DNA of 64,000 nt from Leptoclinus maculatus. Its lineage: Eukaryota; Chordata; Actinopteri; Perciformes; Stichaeidae. The notes beneath the pieces were generated by a model. The model was given only the letters and a program-made list of their open reading frames with translations. It was not told the origin of the DNA and searched no databases. Location: contig JAVDOI010000002.1 in NCBI GenBank assembly GCA_032191485.1, positions 6,341,577 to 6,405,576 of the forward strand. The letters run 5' to 3'. The first letter of the stretch is position 1, and each line of letters begins with the position of its first letter. Below are positions 63,016 through 64,000 of the stretch, in pieces. Both the position numbers and the translations under genes were made by a program.

Positions 63016-63933
63016 TCACTGCGAGTGTGTGAGGTTGGTGAGGGCCCGCAGTCGCAGGGGCATGGCCACGTTGGTGTCTCTGTGCCACTGGGGTGTGGTG
63101 ACGGGTGGGGGAGGGGTCAGGACGCTCTGAGCCACACCGGGAGCCTTCAGCAGCGACCACAACTCCTCACCTCGAGTTACTATGGCAACAAGGTCCTCTT
63201 CATCCGAGCACCAGGCGACTGGCCCCCCTCTGGTTACCGTTCTTAGCTTGGAGAGGAACAGAGACACCCTGAAATAGGAAAAAAAAACAACACACAATTA
63301 CACGACATTACATGTGCTTATATGAGTAAAAATATATTAAAACAATGTAAGTGTGTGGCTGTCACCTGGGTATGAGGTCATGCGACCGTGACGCCAGCTT
63401 AGCCAGAGCGCTCATTAGAGAGGTGACGACTCTTGGGACGGGGCAATCCGCTCCAGGGGGCGGGGCGGACGAAGTGATCTCGAACAGCACCGCCTCCAAC
63501 GTCTCAAAACAGGAAGTGATGAGCCTCACGGAGCAGCGAGGGTCACACGACGGCGAGAGGTACTCTCCCAGCACCCACACCTGAACGCCAAACAAGTTCA
63601 ATATTATCTCGGGCGTCAACGTTGTTTTTTTTGGTTGCACTTTTTATTTGTTGTGATATTTTACACACATTCCAATACAATGGAAAGGATGCTGAGATTT
63701 GAGGATCCAGAACATACACAAAGGAAAAAGTCCTTAAGTCAGCACGGTCCTCCTCTCTGAAACCCTCTGTGTTATGCAGACACACATACAGTATCTTTAC
63801 CACGTGTGTGTAGATTTCCTCTTTGCTGTAGACCTTGGCTGTGGCTCCAGCGAACTCCAGCAGCTCGTGAGACTGGTCCACTACCAGAGACGGGTGGAGC
63901 TTGCACAACCTCAGCAAGTGGCAACTGAACACC
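63016..63933 (-). CDS. ap5z1: AP-5 complex zeta subunit, C-terminal exons (partial)
   Basis: C-terminal part of AP5Z1 (KIAA0415/SPG48), a helical-repeat subunit of the AP-5 adaptor acting at late endosomes with SPG11/SPG15. Three exons on the minus strand: 63933-63801, 63580-63366, 63268-63016 (stop at 63016); the gene continues past the right edge. About 199 residues. Family features from memory of the human protein: LLEFAGA, VLGEYLSPS, CFETLEAVLFE, LAKLASRSHDLIPR, and the tail with SVAQ-like VAQSVLTP and HRDTN. Phases join cleanly (133 = 1+132, 215 = 71 codons+2, 253 = 1+84 codons). Confidence 0.88.
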
Positions 63934-64000
63934 CTGCAGAAAAAGAGGAAGTGAGGCGATCAGGGTGACGACAGACAGCAGAGTAACTTTAGCTCTACCG

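Overview
This is vertebrate nuclear DNA, almost certainly from a teleost fish and probably a percomorph. The genes are split into many exons with consensus GT/AG borders. Introns are short (one is 81 bases), (CA)n/(GT)n microsatellites are very dense, and the dispersed repeats (CR1/L2-type LINEs, Harbinger-like and hAT-like MITEs) are of fish type. No long-range signal of bacterial or viral origin was seen.

Layout. (1) 222-4480, minus: the 5' half of rnf216, running off the left edge. (2) 1903-8519: a tandem duplication of the rnf216 5' region; the right-hand copy (5187-7243) is a truncated gene copy carrying a LINE insertion. (3) 9774-23513, minus: complete smurf1, 18 coding exons, predicted 725 aa. 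(4) 27159-40723, plus: a myosin heavy chain of the masticatory type (myh16), with exon order preserved but wrecked by nonsense, frameshift, splice-site and large deletion lesions, and carrying a LINE. (5) 42961-50134, minus: complete wipi2, 12 coding exons, 424 aa, with a defective LINE in intron 9. (6) 54794-61162, plus: complete mmd2, predicted 239 aa. (7) 63016-63933, minus: the C-terminal exons of ap5z1, running off the right edge.

The genes do not form a functional unit; they are a conserved neighbourhood. In human, as I recall it, RNF216, WIPI2, MMD2 and AP5Z1 lie on 7p22 and SMURF1 and MYH16 on 7q22, so this window joins blocks that are separated in human. Two genes encode ubiquitin ligases (rnf216, smurf1), one an autophagy PI3P effector (wipi2), one a seven-helix PAQR membrane protein (mmd2) and one an AP-5 adaptor subunit (ap5z1).

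The most notable content is the decay of myh16, a gene also inactivated in humans, which would make this a fish parallel. Next is the partial rnf216 duplicate whose exon frames and splice sites survived several indels. Also notable are a LINE junction carrying a 19-bp patch copied from a myh16 exon 630 bp away, a coding-looking orphan exon on the opposite strand inside smurf1 intron 1, and a perfect 25-bp-arm palindrome.
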